Assembly (NCBI GenBank): GCA_965539935.1
Contig: CBETVX010000070.1
Span: 1-11,528 of the forward strand
DNA: 11,528 bases
Direction: 5' to 3'
Source: CBETVX01 sp965539935
GTDB lineage: Bacteria; Bacillota; Clostridia; Peptostreptococcales; Caminicellaceae
Part shown: piece by piece, positions 1-7,193 of the stretch
How the letters are laid out: each line of letters starts with the position of its first letter
Position numbering within the stretch: position 1 is the first letter of the stretch
Program-made: the position numbers and the translations under genes
Notes under the pieces: model-generated
What the model was told of the DNA's origin: nothing
Seen by the model: the letters and a program-made list of their open reading frames with translations, nothing else
Database searches by the model: none

Positions 1-2
1 AA

Positions 3-665
3 CTTAACCAAGTAGTTGAAATTATTAATAAATTAAATAAAAATAACATTGAAAATAGTGATAATAATAGTTCTACCCAAAAGCTACTAAACTTAATAAG
101 TAGAGCAAATATTGCTGTTTTTAAAAATAAACAAGAATTCAATAAAGTTATTGAAGAAATATTTATTGAACTAGAAGACTTGAAACTAGAAGGACAAGAT
201 CAAAAAACCGTATCTAAGTTTAATAGAGCTATTGAAGATATTAAAAGTTCACTGAAATTTATCAGCCAGATAAAAGAAAATAATTATTTTATTCAAATAC
301 CAATTTATATTAATAATCAAATTAAAAACTTAGATATTATTATAAAAAGAGAGGAAGAAAAAGCAAAACAAAAGAAATCTATTGAAAGTTTCAAAATTTT
401 TATATCCTTGAATACAAATAATTTGAATACCGTGCAATCTTTAATAGAAGTAATTGACAAAAAATTATATATTAATTTTAAAGTTTACAACGAAAAAATA
501 TTAAAAAAATTTAAAAAGAATGAAAATATCTTAATAAAAACATTAAATAAATTAGGCTTTAAGAATAATATTATTAACTATAAAATCTTTGAAACTAAGG
601 AGACTTTAATGGATTTTTCCTCTAAAAAATACAATAAATTCAACAATATAGATATGAAAGTGTAG
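3..665 (+). CDS. FliK C-terminus-like protein (YlqG type), 5' truncated by window edge
   Basis: The reading frame is open from the left edge to a TAG at 663-665, giving 220 visible residues; the true start lies outside the window. A TTG at 180 is in frame but has no ribosome binding site, and the conserved-looking sequence continues upstream of it, so it is not the start. In the fragment, residues about 96-114 form a beta-rich stretch (FIQIPIYINN...). Residues about 130-185 alternate hydrophobic strands, including FKIFISLNTNNLNTVQSLI, followed by a helix ending near LNKLGF. This resembles the C-terminal (Flg_hook) domain of the hook-length control protein FliK and the B. subtilis YlqG type. 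The composition is very rich in Lys, Asn and Ile. It lies directly before the FlhB-like gene, and its stop codon sits beside that gene's ribosome binding site, so the two are probably translationally coupled. Its function is not established. Family assignment is from pattern memory and context; an unrelated helical protein cannot be fully excluded. Confidence 0.65.
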   Translation, partial: LNQVVEIINKLNKNNIENSDNNSSTQKLLNLISRANIAVFKNKQEFNKVIEEIFIELEDLKLEGQDQKTVSKFNRAIEDIKSSLKFISQIKENNYFIQIPIYINNQIKNLDIIIKREEEKAKQKKSIESFKIFISLNTNNLNTVQSLIEVIDKKLYINFKVYNEKILKKFKKNENILIKTLNKLGFKNNIINYKIFETKETLMDFSSKKYNKFNNIDMKV

Positions 666-670
666 GTGAT
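664..670 (+). promoter_or_regulatory. Ribosome binding site deciding the ATT start of the FlhB-like gene
   Basis: AGGTGAT matches the anti-Shine-Dalgarno complement AGGAGGTGAT over seven bases and ends five bases before ATT at 676. It overlaps the TAG stop of the upstream gene. No ATG, GTG or TTG occurs in the downstream frame between the last in-frame stop (TAG at 670-672) and the conserved core, so this site supports initiation at ATT. Confidence 0.6.
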
Positions 671-675
671 AGGTT

Positions 676-942
676 ATTAAAAAGAATAAAGGTAATATTG
701 CAAATGCTCTTAAATATAATATTGATGAAGATAATGCTCCCAAGTTAATAGCAAAGGGTAAAAATTTAGTAGCAGAAAAGATTGAAGAAGAAGCTCTAAA
801 ACATAATATACCAGTTTATAAAAATGAAAAATTATCTCAACAATTATATAACCTATCTATTGGAGATGAAATTCCTCCTAATCTCTATGAAGTAGTGGCT
901 GAAGTTTTAGCTTTTATTGCAAAATTAGATAGTGATTCTTAA
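676..942 (+). CDS. ylqH: Stand-alone FlhB cytoplasmic-domain homologue (YlqH/FlhX type), rare ATT start
   Basis: This 88-residue protein is homologous to the C-terminal cytoplasmic part of FlhB, the export-gate switch of the flagellar type III secretion system. Recognisable blocks are ALKY (11-14), NAPKLIAKGK (20-29), the helix LVAEKIEEEA (31-40), NIPVY (44-48), IGDEIPPNLYEVVAEVLAFI (62-81) and a short acidic tail. In FlhB the ALKY block follows the self-cleaving NPTH motif. Here the protein begins just after where NPTH would be, so it has neither the membrane domain nor the cleavage motif and mimics the cleaved fragment FlhB-CC. The frame is closed by TGA (667) and TAG (670). The only initiator fitting the family length is ATT at 676, preceded by AGGTGAT. 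An intrinsic terminator follows immediately. FlhX-type proteins can partly replace FlhB-CC in Helicobacter; the role here is unproven. A lost start codon or a sequence error is the main alternative. Confidence 0.8.
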   Translation: MKKNKGNIANALKYNIDEDNAPKLIAKGKNLVAEKIEEEALKHNIPVYKNEKLSQQLYNLSIGDEIPPNLYEVVAEVLAFIAKLDSDS

Positions 943-978
943 AACTAAAGATTGTTCTTTAGTTTTTTTTTTTTTTTT
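941..978 (+). terminator. Intrinsic terminator after the FliK-like/FlhB-like pair
   Basis: A perfect 10-bp stem pairs AAAACTAAAG (941-950) with CTTTAGTTTT (957-966) around the loop ATTGTT. The downstream arm runs into 16 consecutive T residues (963-978). The stem begins inside the TAA stop of the preceding gene. The stem is AU-rich, but the T tract is unusually long. It should separate this operon from yraN. The remaining bases up to 1076 hold no gene. TATAAA at 988-993 could be part of a promoter for yraN, but no convincing -35 pairs with it. Confidence 0.85.
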
Positions 979-1076
979 GAAAAATTCTATAAATTATGTT
1001 TTTTTGTAAGAAATAGAAGGAACTCAAGGAAAAAAATAGAAATAAGTAATAATCTATCTGTTGAAAGGTTGTTTTT

Positions 1077-1427
1077 ATGAATAAACTTAAAATAGGATTA
1101 AAGGGTGAAGCTTTAGCTACTAAATTTTTAATCAAAAAAAATTATCAAATTATAGAACGTAATTTCAGATGTAAATTCGGAGAAATAGATATTATAGCGA
1201 AGAAGGATAATTGTTACATTTTTATTGAAGTTAAAACAAGAACAAGCTTCAAATATGGAAGACCTGTTGAAGCAATAGACTATCGAAAAATAGAACATAT
1301 ATTAAAAACCGTTAATTATTATCTTAAAGTTAAAAAAAAGTATAATTACTCTTATAGAATAGATGCAATAGAAGTTCTTTTAACTAATGATATTACTATA
1401 AATCATATAAAAAACATAATTAATTAG
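1077..1427 (+). CDS. yraN: YraN/UPF0102 family nuclease-fold protein
   Basis: This 116-residue protein has the full length typical of UPF0102 (YraN). It shows the restriction-endonuclease-like pattern: Glu11 in GEALA, GEID with Glu36 and Asp38, then FIEVKTR with Glu51 and Lys53 as a PD-(D/E)XK-type core, and RIDAIEV (94-100). The fold predicts a metal-dependent nuclease or a DNA/RNA-binding protein, probably cytoplasmic; the physiological substrate of the family is unknown. ATG at 1077 is preceded by AAAGG (1064-1068), eight bases away. It follows a strong terminator and so opens a new transcription unit. yifB begins about 60 bases downstream, a common neighbour of yraN, and dprA comes next, which suggests a link to DNA processing. 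No damage to the gene is visible. Confidence 0.93.
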   Translation: MNKLKIGLKGEALATKFLIKKNYQIIERNFRCKFGEIDIIAKKDNCYIFIEVKTRTSFKYGRPVEAIDYRKIEHILKTVNYYLKVKKKYNYSYRIDAIEVLLTNDITINHIKNIIN

Positions 1428-1474
1428 AAGAAGGATTGCTATTTTAAATAATATTATTATGTATACCAATAGAT

Positions 1475-1483
1475 GAGGATGAT
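1475..1483 (+). promoter_or_regulatory. Ribosome binding site of yifB
   Basis: GAGGATGAT lies five to seven bases before ATG 1488. It overlaps the alternative ATG codons at 1473 and 1479, which makes those unlikely starts. Confidence 0.6.
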
Positions 1484-1487
1484 TTTA

Positions 1488-3029
1488 ATGTTATCAACTA
1501 TTAATAGTTGTGTATTAATAGGCCTTGATGGTAGGTTGGTAAAAGTAGAAACTGATATTTCTAATGGTTTGCCGTCTTTTACAATTGTTGGTCTTCCTGA
1601 TACGGCAGTTAGAGAGTCTAAAGAAAGAATTAGAGCAGCAATTAAAAATTCAGGTTATAATTTTCCAGTCAAGAGAATAACAATCAATTTATCCCCTGCG
1701 AATACAAAAAAAGAAGGTACTCATTTAGACTTACCAATGGCAATAGGGATATTAAGTGCTTCCGGTCAAATTAATAAAAATATAATTAAAGAATTTGGCT
1801 TCATCGGTGAATTATCACTTGATGGAAGATTAAATAAAGTATTGGGAGCACTACCACTTGTTATTTCTTTTAGGGAGATGGGTTTTAAGAAAATTGTTCT
1901 ACCAATTGATAATTTTGAAGAGGCCAGTGTTATAAAAGACATAGAAATAATTCCATTTAAATATTTAAATAATCTCATTGAATATTTAACAACTAATAAC
2001 AAGGATTGCAATATTACTCCAAGTTTCAAAAGGAATAATGTAGAAATAGAAAATGACTCAAATGAAATTGATTTTAGTGATGTAGCTGGACAACACAACG
2101 TTAAAAGAGCCCTTGAAATAGCTGCAGCTGGAGCACATAACTTGCTTTTAATTGGTCCACCTGGTTCTGGAAAAACAATGTTAGCAAAACGATTTTCTAC
2201 AATTCTTCCGGATATGACATTAGAAGAATCTATTGAAGTTACAAAGATATATAGCATAGCAGGATTATTGCCAAATAAAAACTCACTTATTACAAAGCGT
2301 CCCTTTAGAGCCCCCCATCATACTGTATCACAAGTTTCCCTAGTTGGTGGAGGAAAAATACCTAAACCTGGAGAAGTTTCTTTAGCACATTTAGGTGTTC
2401 TATTCTTAGATGAACTACCTGAGTTTAAAAGAAGTGCCTTAGAAGTTCTTAGACAACCTATGGAAGATGATATTGTTACTATTTCAAGAGTAAATGCAAC
2501 AATTACCTATCCAGCAAAATTTATTCTTATTGCTAGTATGAATCCTTGTCCATGTGGATATTATTCAGACCCATATAAAGAATGTTCTTGTGCTCCCCAT
2601 GAAATCAAAAGGTATTTATCTAAAATTTCAGGGCCTTTGCTAGATAGGATTGATTTACATGTAGAAGTCTTTCCTATAGAATATAATGAATTATCATCTA
2701 ATAAAAAAGGAATAACATCTAATGAAATAAAGAAAAGAGTAAATCAAGCTAGGGATTTTCAACTTAAACGATTTAATAATTCAAAAATAAGATTTAATTC
2801 AAGTCTTACCAATAAAATGATAAAAGAATATTGTAATATCAGTACAGATGCCAATAAGTTATTAGAAGCAGCTTTTAACAAACTGGGCCTTAGTGCTAGA
2901 TCATATAATAAAATACTTAAAGTTAGTAGAACTATTGCTGATTTAGATGGCTGTGAGAAAATAAAGATAGAACATGTAACAGAGGCTATTCAGTATAGGA
3001 GCCTTGATAAAAAATTTTGGGAATTCTAA
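1488..3029 (+). CDS. yifB: YifB/ComM family AAA+ ATPase (Mg-chelatase-like)
   Basis: The 513-residue protein starts MLSTINSCVLIGLDG, the usual N-terminus of this family. An ATG 15 bases upstream (1473) is rejected because it overlaps the ribosome binding site. The N-terminal ChlI/Lon-protease-like domain spans about residues 1-165. The AAA+ domain has Walker A GPPGSGKT at 223-230 (Lys229), the family motif PFRAPHHT, and Walker B LFLDE with Asp308 and Glu309. A cysteine cluster follows: Cys354, Cys356, Cys366 and Cys368. The Mg_chelatase_C helical domain ends with a block like SARSYNKILKVSRTIADLDG. ComM of Gram-negative bacteria is a hexameric helicase that promotes branch migration during integration of transforming DNA; the role in clostridia is inferred by homology. 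It lies 17 bases before dprA, so the two are almost certainly co-transcribed, giving a DNA-uptake/recombination unit. All motifs look intact. Confidence 0.96.
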   Translation: MLSTINSCVLIGLDGRLVKVETDISNGLPSFTIVGLPDTAVRESKERIRAAIKNSGYNFPVKRITINLSPANTKKEGTHLDLPMAIGILSASGQINKNIIKEFGFIGELSLDGRLNKVLGALPLVISFREMGFKKIVLPIDNFEEASVIKDIEIIPFKYLNNLIEYLTTNNKDCNITPSFKRNNVEIENDSNEIDFSDVAGQHNVKRALEIAAAGAHNLLLIGPPGSGKTMLAKRFSTILPDMTLEESIEVTKIYSIAGLLPNKNSLITKRPFRAPHHTVSQVSLVGGGKIPKPGEVSLAHLGVLFLDELPEFKRSALEVLRQPMEDDIVTISRVNATITYPAKFILIASMNPCPCGYYSDPYKECSCAPHEIKRYLSKISGPLLDRIDLHVEVFPIEYNELSSNKKGITSNEIKKRVNQARDFQLKRFNNSKIRFNSSLTNKMIKEYCNISTDANKLLEAAFNKLGLSARSYNKILKVSRTIADLDGCEKIKIEHVTEAIQYRSLDKKFWEF

Positions 3030-3035
3030 ACTGAC

Positions 3036-3042
3036 AGGTGAG
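3036..3042 (+). promoter_or_regulatory. Ribosome binding site of dprA
   Basis: AGGTGAG ends four bases before ATG 3047. The in-frame GTG at 3038 is part of this site and is therefore unlikely to be the initiator. Confidence 0.6.
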
Positions 3043-3046
3043 AAAT

Positions 3047-4135
3047 ATGAAAGATATAGATGCTTACATATGGTTAAATTCTATTAATGGCGTTGGCTAT
3101 AGGACTATAGAAAAATTATTAAATAAATTTAAAAATCCTTTAAATATTTGGAACGCTTCTGAAAAAGATATAAGAGAAATACCTTCAATTAATAAAAAGA
3201 TTATAGATAATATTATATTAACTCGAAAAAAAGAATATATAATAAATCTTAAGAAAACATTGACTAAATATAAAATTCAATGTATAACTAGAGAAGATGT
3301 TCTTTATCCTAAAATTTTAAAAAATATCTATTCACCACCTCATATATTATATATTAGAGGAAATTTTAACAATTCTTTTGATAAAACTATTGCCATAGTT
3401 GGCTCTAGGAAGGCTACAGCATTTGGTAAAAAAACAGCATACAAATTTGCTTATGAATTAACTCAAAATGGATTTACTATAATAAGCGGAATGGCCAGTG
3501 GAATAGATACGGCAGCTCATAAAGGAGCACTTGATGCAGGAGGAAAAACTATTGCTATATTAGGATGTGGTGTAGATATATGTTATCCAAAATCTAATTA
3601 TGATTTAATGAATAGGATTATTGAAAATGGTGCTATTGTTTCTGAATTTAGTGTTGGTACAGCACCTAAAGCTGGTAATTTCCCACAAAGAAATAGAATA
3701 ATCAGTGGTTTAAGTAAAGGTATTTTAGTTGTTGAAGCTAGTTTAAAAAGCGGTTCATTAATAACAGTAAACTTTGCATTGGATCAAGGTAAAGATATAT
3801 ATGCTATTCCTGGAAATATAAACAATAGTTCTAGTAAAGGAACTAATAAATTAATTAAGGAAGGAGCAAAGTTAGTTACATCCATAGATGATATTTTAGA
3901 AGATTTTGATATGGAAAATACAATTTTAGGGAATAATGATAATAATATAAATAATGATCTAAATGAAATTGAAAATAAAGTATATAAAATAGTTGAAAGT
4001 AAGCAACCAATAAGTATTGATTATTTATTCACCATGTTAGATATAGATATTGCAAAAATGAATAGTATTCTAACTCTCTTAGAACTAAAAGGTTATATAG
4101 ATACACTACCTGGCAATATTTTAATAGCAAAGTAA
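3047..4135 (+). CDS. dprA: DNA processing protein DprA (Smf)
   Basis: This 362-residue protein loads RecA on single-stranded DNA entering during natural transformation. The N-terminal helical (SAM/HhH-like) region, about 1-65, contains INGVGYRTIEKLL. The Rossmann-like core carries IAVVGSRKAT-type sequence (here IAIVGSRKAT), SGMASGIDTAAHKGAL starting at 147, AILGCGVDICYP, and FPQRNRIISGLSKG at 212-225. These are the DNA-binding and structural signatures of DprA. The distal part VVEASLKSGSLIT...AIPGNI...GTNKLI is also intact. Residues about 307-362 form the C-terminal winged-helix domain, joined by an Asn-rich linker (about 295-306). ATG 3047 is chosen because AGGTGAG sits just upstream. It is downstream of yifB by 17 bases and no terminator is seen before topA. 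Presence of dprA and yifB suggests a capacity for DNA uptake or recombination, although DprA is also widespread in strains not known to be competent. Confidence 0.97.
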   Translation: MKDIDAYIWLNSINGVGYRTIEKLLNKFKNPLNIWNASEKDIREIPSINKKIIDNIILTRKKEYIINLKKTLTKYKIQCITREDVLYPKILKNIYSPPHILYIRGNFNNSFDKTIAIVGSRKATAFGKKTAYKFAYELTQNGFTIISGMASGIDTAAHKGALDAGGKTIAILGCGVDICYPKSNYDLMNRIIENGAIVSEFSVGTAPKAGNFPQRNRIISGLSKGILVVEASLKSGSLITVNFALDQGKDIYAIPGNINNSSSKGTNKLIKEGAKLVTSIDDILEDFDMENTILGNNDNNINNDLNEIENKVYKIVESKQPISIDYLFTMLDIDIAKMNSILTLLELKGYIDTLPGNILIAK

Positions 4136-4144
4136 AAATATTTT

Positions 4145-4173
4145 TTGAAATAGTGTAACTTTTCTGATATAAT
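4145..4173 (+). promoter_or_regulatory. Sigma-A promoter for topA (extended -10)
   Basis: TTGAAA (4145-4150) and a perfect TATAAT (4168-4173) are separated by 17 bases. A TG at 4165-4166, one base before the -10, makes it an extended -10 element. Transcription would begin near 4180, giving a leader of about 28 bases with GGAGGTG (4196-4202) before ATG 4208. This is the best promoter visible in the window, and lets topA be made independently of the yraN-yifB-dprA unit. Confidence 0.85.
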
Positions 4174-4207
4174 AACTTTCGTTGCTAGTAATAATGGAGG
4201 TGCTTAA

Positions 4208-6271
4208 ATGTCTAAATCTCTAGTAATAGTTGAATCACCAGCAAAGGCTAAGACTATCGGAAAATTTCTTGGAAAAAACTATAAGGTAAAAGCCTCCGTA
4301 GGACACATAAGAGATCTTCCAAAAAGTAAAATGGGCATAGATATAGAAAATGATTATAAACCTAATTATATAACCATACGGGGTAAAGGAAAGGTTATTA
4401 AAGAACTAAAAGCAGAAGCAAAAAAAGCAAAAAAAGTTTTTTTAGCAACTGACCCAGACAGGGAAGGTGAAGCTATATCCTGGCATTTATCTAATATTTT
4501 ATCTATAAAAGAAGATGAAAAATGTAGAATAGAATTTAATGAAATCACATCAAAAGCCATAAAAAATGCTATTAAAAAACCAAGATCCATAAATAAAAAT
4601 TTGGTTGATGCTCAACAGGCTAGAAGAATATTAGATAGACTAGTAGGTTATAGTATAAGTCCCCTATTATGGCAAAAAGTTAGAAAGGGACTTAGTGCAG
4701 GTAGAGTTCAATCAGTGGCTACTAAGCTTATCTGTGATAAAGAAAAAGAAATTAAAAACTTTATACCTGAAGAATATTGGACAATAGATGCAGATCTAAT
4801 TATAGAAAATAATGAAGATGTGTTTAATTCAAGCTTTTATGGATATAAAAATAAAAAAATGGATTTAAAAGATCAAGATCAAGTAAATATAATAATAAAT
4901 GATATAAAAGATAATAATTTTTTAGTTGGAAAAATTGAAAAAAAACTAAAAAGTAGAAAACCGTATCTTCCATTTACTACAAGTAGTTTGCAACAAGAGG
5001 CATCCAATAAATTTGGATATTCAACAAAAAAAACAATGGTGATAGCCCAACAACTATATGAAGGAATAGATATAAAAGGGGAAGGTTCAGTAGGTTTAAT
5101 CACATATATAAGAACAGATTCAACGAGGATTTCTGAAGAAGCAAAGGATGAAACAATAAAATATATTAAAGAAAATTTTTCAGAAAAGTATTTACCTAAA
5201 TCCAAAAGAAAAAATATTGTTAAAAAGGAAGCTCAAGATGCCCACGAAGCAATAAGACCAACTTCTGTATTTAGAGAACCTGAATTGATTAAAAATTCAT
5301 TAACAAAAGAACAATATAATTTATACAGACTTATTTGGGAAAGATTCGTATCAAGTCAAATGAATGATGCAGAGTATTATTCTACTACAATAGATATTTT
5401 AAATGGAGATTATGTTTTTAAATCTAGAGGAACTCAATTACACTTTGATGGTTTTTTAAAAGTATATTCTTTTTCTAGTATAACTGAAAAAAGCATACCG
5501 GATTTAATGGAAGGACAAATACTTACTTTAAAAAAAGTAGATCCTAAACAACATTTTACACAACCGCCTGCAAGATATACAGAGGCTAGTTTAGTAAAAG
5601 AAATGGAAGATAAGGGAATTGGAAGACCAAGCACCTATGCACCAACAATTTCTACAATTATTAGTCGAGGGTATGTTGAAAGAGAAGGAAGATACTTAAA
5701 AGCAACAGAACTTGGTTTTGTAGTTAATGATATCTTAGAAAAACATTTTGATAGTATAGTTGATGTAGATTTTACTGCTGACATGGAAAATAAGCTTGAT
5801 AGAATTGAAGAAGGAAGGGAATCTTGGGTAAATGTCATAGATGAATTCTATACACCCTTTAAATCTATTTTAAAAAAAGCTGAGAATGAAATAGAAAAGA
5901 TTGATTTAACTGAAGAAACAGATGAAATATGTGAAAAATGTGGAAATAAAATGGTTATTAAATATGGTAGATATGGTAAATTTTTAGCCTGTTCAAATTA
6001 CCCAGATTGTGATTTTACCAAGTCATTTGTTATAAAAGCGGGAGTAAATTGTCCAAACTGTGATGGAGAACTCATAGTAAGAAAAAGTAAAAAGGGTAAA
6101 ACTTTTTATGGTTGCAGTAATTTTCCTAAATGTAGATTTATTAGTTGGAATAAACCTATAAACAAAAAATGTCCTGAATGTAATTCATTATTAGTTGAAC
6201 AAAACAAAAAAAATCAAAAAATAATAAAATGCTCTAATAAAGAATGTAAGTATCAAGAAAAAACCGAATAA
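4208..6271 (+). CDS. topA: DNA topoisomerase I (type IA)
   Basis: This 687-residue enzyme relaxes negative supercoils by cutting and rejoining one strand through a 5'-phosphotyrosine link. The Toprim domain opens with VIVESPAKAKTIGKFL (Glu9) and carries the acidic metal-binding motif DPDREGE at 82-88. The active-site tyrosine is Tyr300 in GLITYIRTDSTRIS, with Arg302 following. Other family blocks are QQARRILDRLVGY, GLSAGRVQSVATKLI and GIGRPSTYAPTIS. Three C4 zinc-ribbon repeats close the protein between about 575 and 683. All have four cysteines (CEKC/CSNYPDC, CPNC/CSNFPKC, CPEC/CSNKEC), so the enzyme is complete and of the usual length for Firmicutes. ATG 4208 has a strong GGAGGTG site and its own promoter. 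Topoisomerase I after dprA is a conserved arrangement in Firmicutes. No clear terminator separates it from codY, so read-through into codY is possible. Confidence 0.98.
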   Translation: MSKSLVIVESPAKAKTIGKFLGKNYKVKASVGHIRDLPKSKMGIDIENDYKPNYITIRGKGKVIKELKAEAKKAKKVFLATDPDREGEAISWHLSNILSIKEDEKCRIEFNEITSKAIKNAIKKPRSINKNLVDAQQARRILDRLVGYSISPLLWQKVRKGLSAGRVQSVATKLICDKEKEIKNFIPEEYWTIDADLIIENNEDVFNSSFYGYKNKKMDLKDQDQVNIIINDIKDNNFLVGKIEKKLKSRKPYLPFTTSSLQQEASNKFGYSTKKTMVIAQQLYEGIDIKGEGSVGLITYIRTDSTRISEEAKDETIKYIKENFSEKYLPKSKRKNIVKKEAQDAHEAIRPTSVFREPELIKNSLTKEQYNLYRLIWERFVSSQMNDAEYYSTTIDILNGDYVFKSRGTQLHFDGFLKVYSFSSITEKSIPDLMEGQILTLKKVDPKQHFTQPPARYTEASLVKEMEDKGIGRPSTYAPTISTIISRGYVEREGRYLKATELGFVVNDILEKHFDSIVDVDFTADMENKLDRIEEGRESWVNVIDEFYTPFKSILKKAENEIEKIDLTEETDEICEKCGNKMVIKYGRYGKFLACSNYPDCDFTKSFVIKAGVNCPNCDGELIVRKSKKGKTFYGCSNFPKCRFISWNKPINKKCPECNSLLVEQNKKNQKIIKCSNKECKYQEKTE

Positions 6272-6296
6272 TTTATAAAAAATTAATTACAATTTA

Positions 6297-6311
6297 AATT
6301 TACGAAAAACT
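6297..6311 (+). promoter_or_regulatory. Weak CodY-box-like sequence upstream of codY
   Basis: AATTTACGAAAAACT agrees with the CodY consensus AATTTTCWGAAAATT at 11 of 15 positions. It overlaps the putative -35 region of codY, where binding would repress its own gene. In DNA this AT-rich, such partial matches arise by chance, so the call is tentative. Confidence 0.25.
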
Positions 6312-6325
6312 AAAATATATATAAT
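6299..6325 (+). promoter_or_regulatory. Probable codY promoter
   Basis: A perfect -10 TATAAT lies at 6320-6325. The best -35 is TTTACG (6299-6304), only 15 bases away, so the -35 is poor or the spacing short. TATAAA at 6325-6330 is an alternative -10. A strong AAGGAGGT ribosome binding site follows before ATG 6357. Confidence 0.45.
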
Positions 6326-6356
6326 ATAAATATACTTAAGATTAAGGAGGTAACAT

Positions 6357-7136
6357 ATGCCTAGTACATTATTAGAAAAAACTAGAAGACTTAACAAAAT
6401 TCTACAGCAATCAGGTAATATTCCAGTTTCATTTTCTGAACTTTGTCAAACTTTAAGTGAGATTTTAAATGCAAATGTATATGTTTCAAGTAGAAGAGGT
6501 AAAGTTTTAGGAGTTAGTTTAGCTGATGCATCTGATTGTCCAATAATTGAAGACAAAGAAACTGGTGAAAAGAAATTTCCAAACGAATATAATGAAGAAT
6601 TATTAAAAATCAATGAAACAAAGTTTAATATTACAGGTGATAATTTGTTAAATATCTTTAAATATGATGTTGAAAGCTATAATAAATTTGTAACAATTGT
6701 ACCAATAAATGGTAGCGGACAACGTCTTGGCACTATGGTTTTAGCTAGACATGAAAAAGATTATTCTGATGAAGATTTATTTTTAGCAGAATATTCTGCA
6801 ACAGTCGTTGGTATGGAAATTTTAAGAGCTAAAAGTGAAGAGATAGAAGAAGAAGCTCGTAAAAAAGCTATAGTACAAATGGCAATAGGTACATTATCCT
6901 ATTCAGAATTAGAAGCTGTTGAACATATATTTGATGAGCTAGATGGAACTGAAGGACTACTAGTTGCAAGCAAAATAGCCGACAGAGTAGGAATTACGAG
7001 ATCTGTAATAGTTAATGCCTTAAGAAAGTTTGAAAGTGCTGGAGTAATAGAATCACGTTCTTTAGGAATGAAAGGAACACATATTAAAATACTTAACGAT
7101 AAATTGCTAGAAGAATTAAAAAATCTCAAACAATAA
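6357..7136 (+). CDS. codY: GTP- and branched-chain amino acid-sensing repressor CodY
   Basis: At 259 residues the protein equals the B. subtilis length and begins MPSTLLEKTRRLNKILQ. The GAF ligand-binding domain, about 1-155, holds SRRGKVLGVS (45-54), the pocket motif FPNEY with Phe74, Pro75 and Tyr78, and VPINGSGQRLGT. A linker helix (MEILRAKSEEIEEEARKKA) joins it to the C-terminal winged helix-turn-helix, about 170-259. There LLVASKIADRVGITRSVIVNALRK (201-224) and VIESRSLGMKGTHIKIL are almost identical to B. subtilis CodY. With isoleucine, leucine or valine, and GTP in many species, CodY represses genes for nutrient acquisition, and in B. subtilis the fla/che operon. The stretch between residues 55 and 73 differs from the B. 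subtilis pocket region carrying Arg61, Met62 and Met65, and appears one residue longer. AAGGAGGT precedes ATG 6357. A terminator follows the stop at once, so codY ends its transcript before the flagellar genes. Confidence 0.98.
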   Translation: MPSTLLEKTRRLNKILQQSGNIPVSFSELCQTLSEILNANVYVSSRRGKVLGVSLADASDCPIIEDKETGEKKFPNEYNEELLKINETKFNITGDNLLNIFKYDVESYNKFVTIVPINGSGQRLGTMVLARHEKDYSDEDLFLAEYSATVVGMEILRAKSEEIEEEARKKAIVQMAIGTLSYSELEAVEHIFDELDGTEGLLVASKIADRVGITRSVIVNALRKFESAGVIESRSLGMKGTHIKILNDKLLEELKNLKQ

Positions 7137-7162
7137 GCAACCAATTATTGGTTGCTTTTTTT
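7135..7162 (+). terminator. Intrinsic terminator of codY
   Basis: A perfect 10-bp stem pairs AAGCAACCAA (7135-7144) with TTGGTTGCTT (7148-7157) around the loop TTA, followed by T residues to 7162. The stem starts inside the TAA stop of codY. It insulates the flagellar operon from topA-codY transcription. Confidence 0.92.
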
Positions 7163-7193
7163 AGTCTTATTTTACTATTTTTAGTAATTGGTA

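Noticed and set aside
660..680. Frameshift joining the FliK-like and FlhB-like genes into one protein
   Set aside because: Two stops (TGA 667, TAG 670) close the downstream frame and a good ribosome binding site separates the genes. In B. subtilis the two are also separate genes.
1447..1458. Palindrome AATAATATTATT between yraN and yifB
   Set aside because: Short A/T palindromes are expected by chance in DNA of this composition, and nothing else marks it as an operator.
1766..2257. Open frame on the - strand inside yifB
   Set aside because: It lies wholly opposite a well-conserved AAA+ gene, shows no family resemblance and has no ribosome binding site; it is a shadow of the coding strand.
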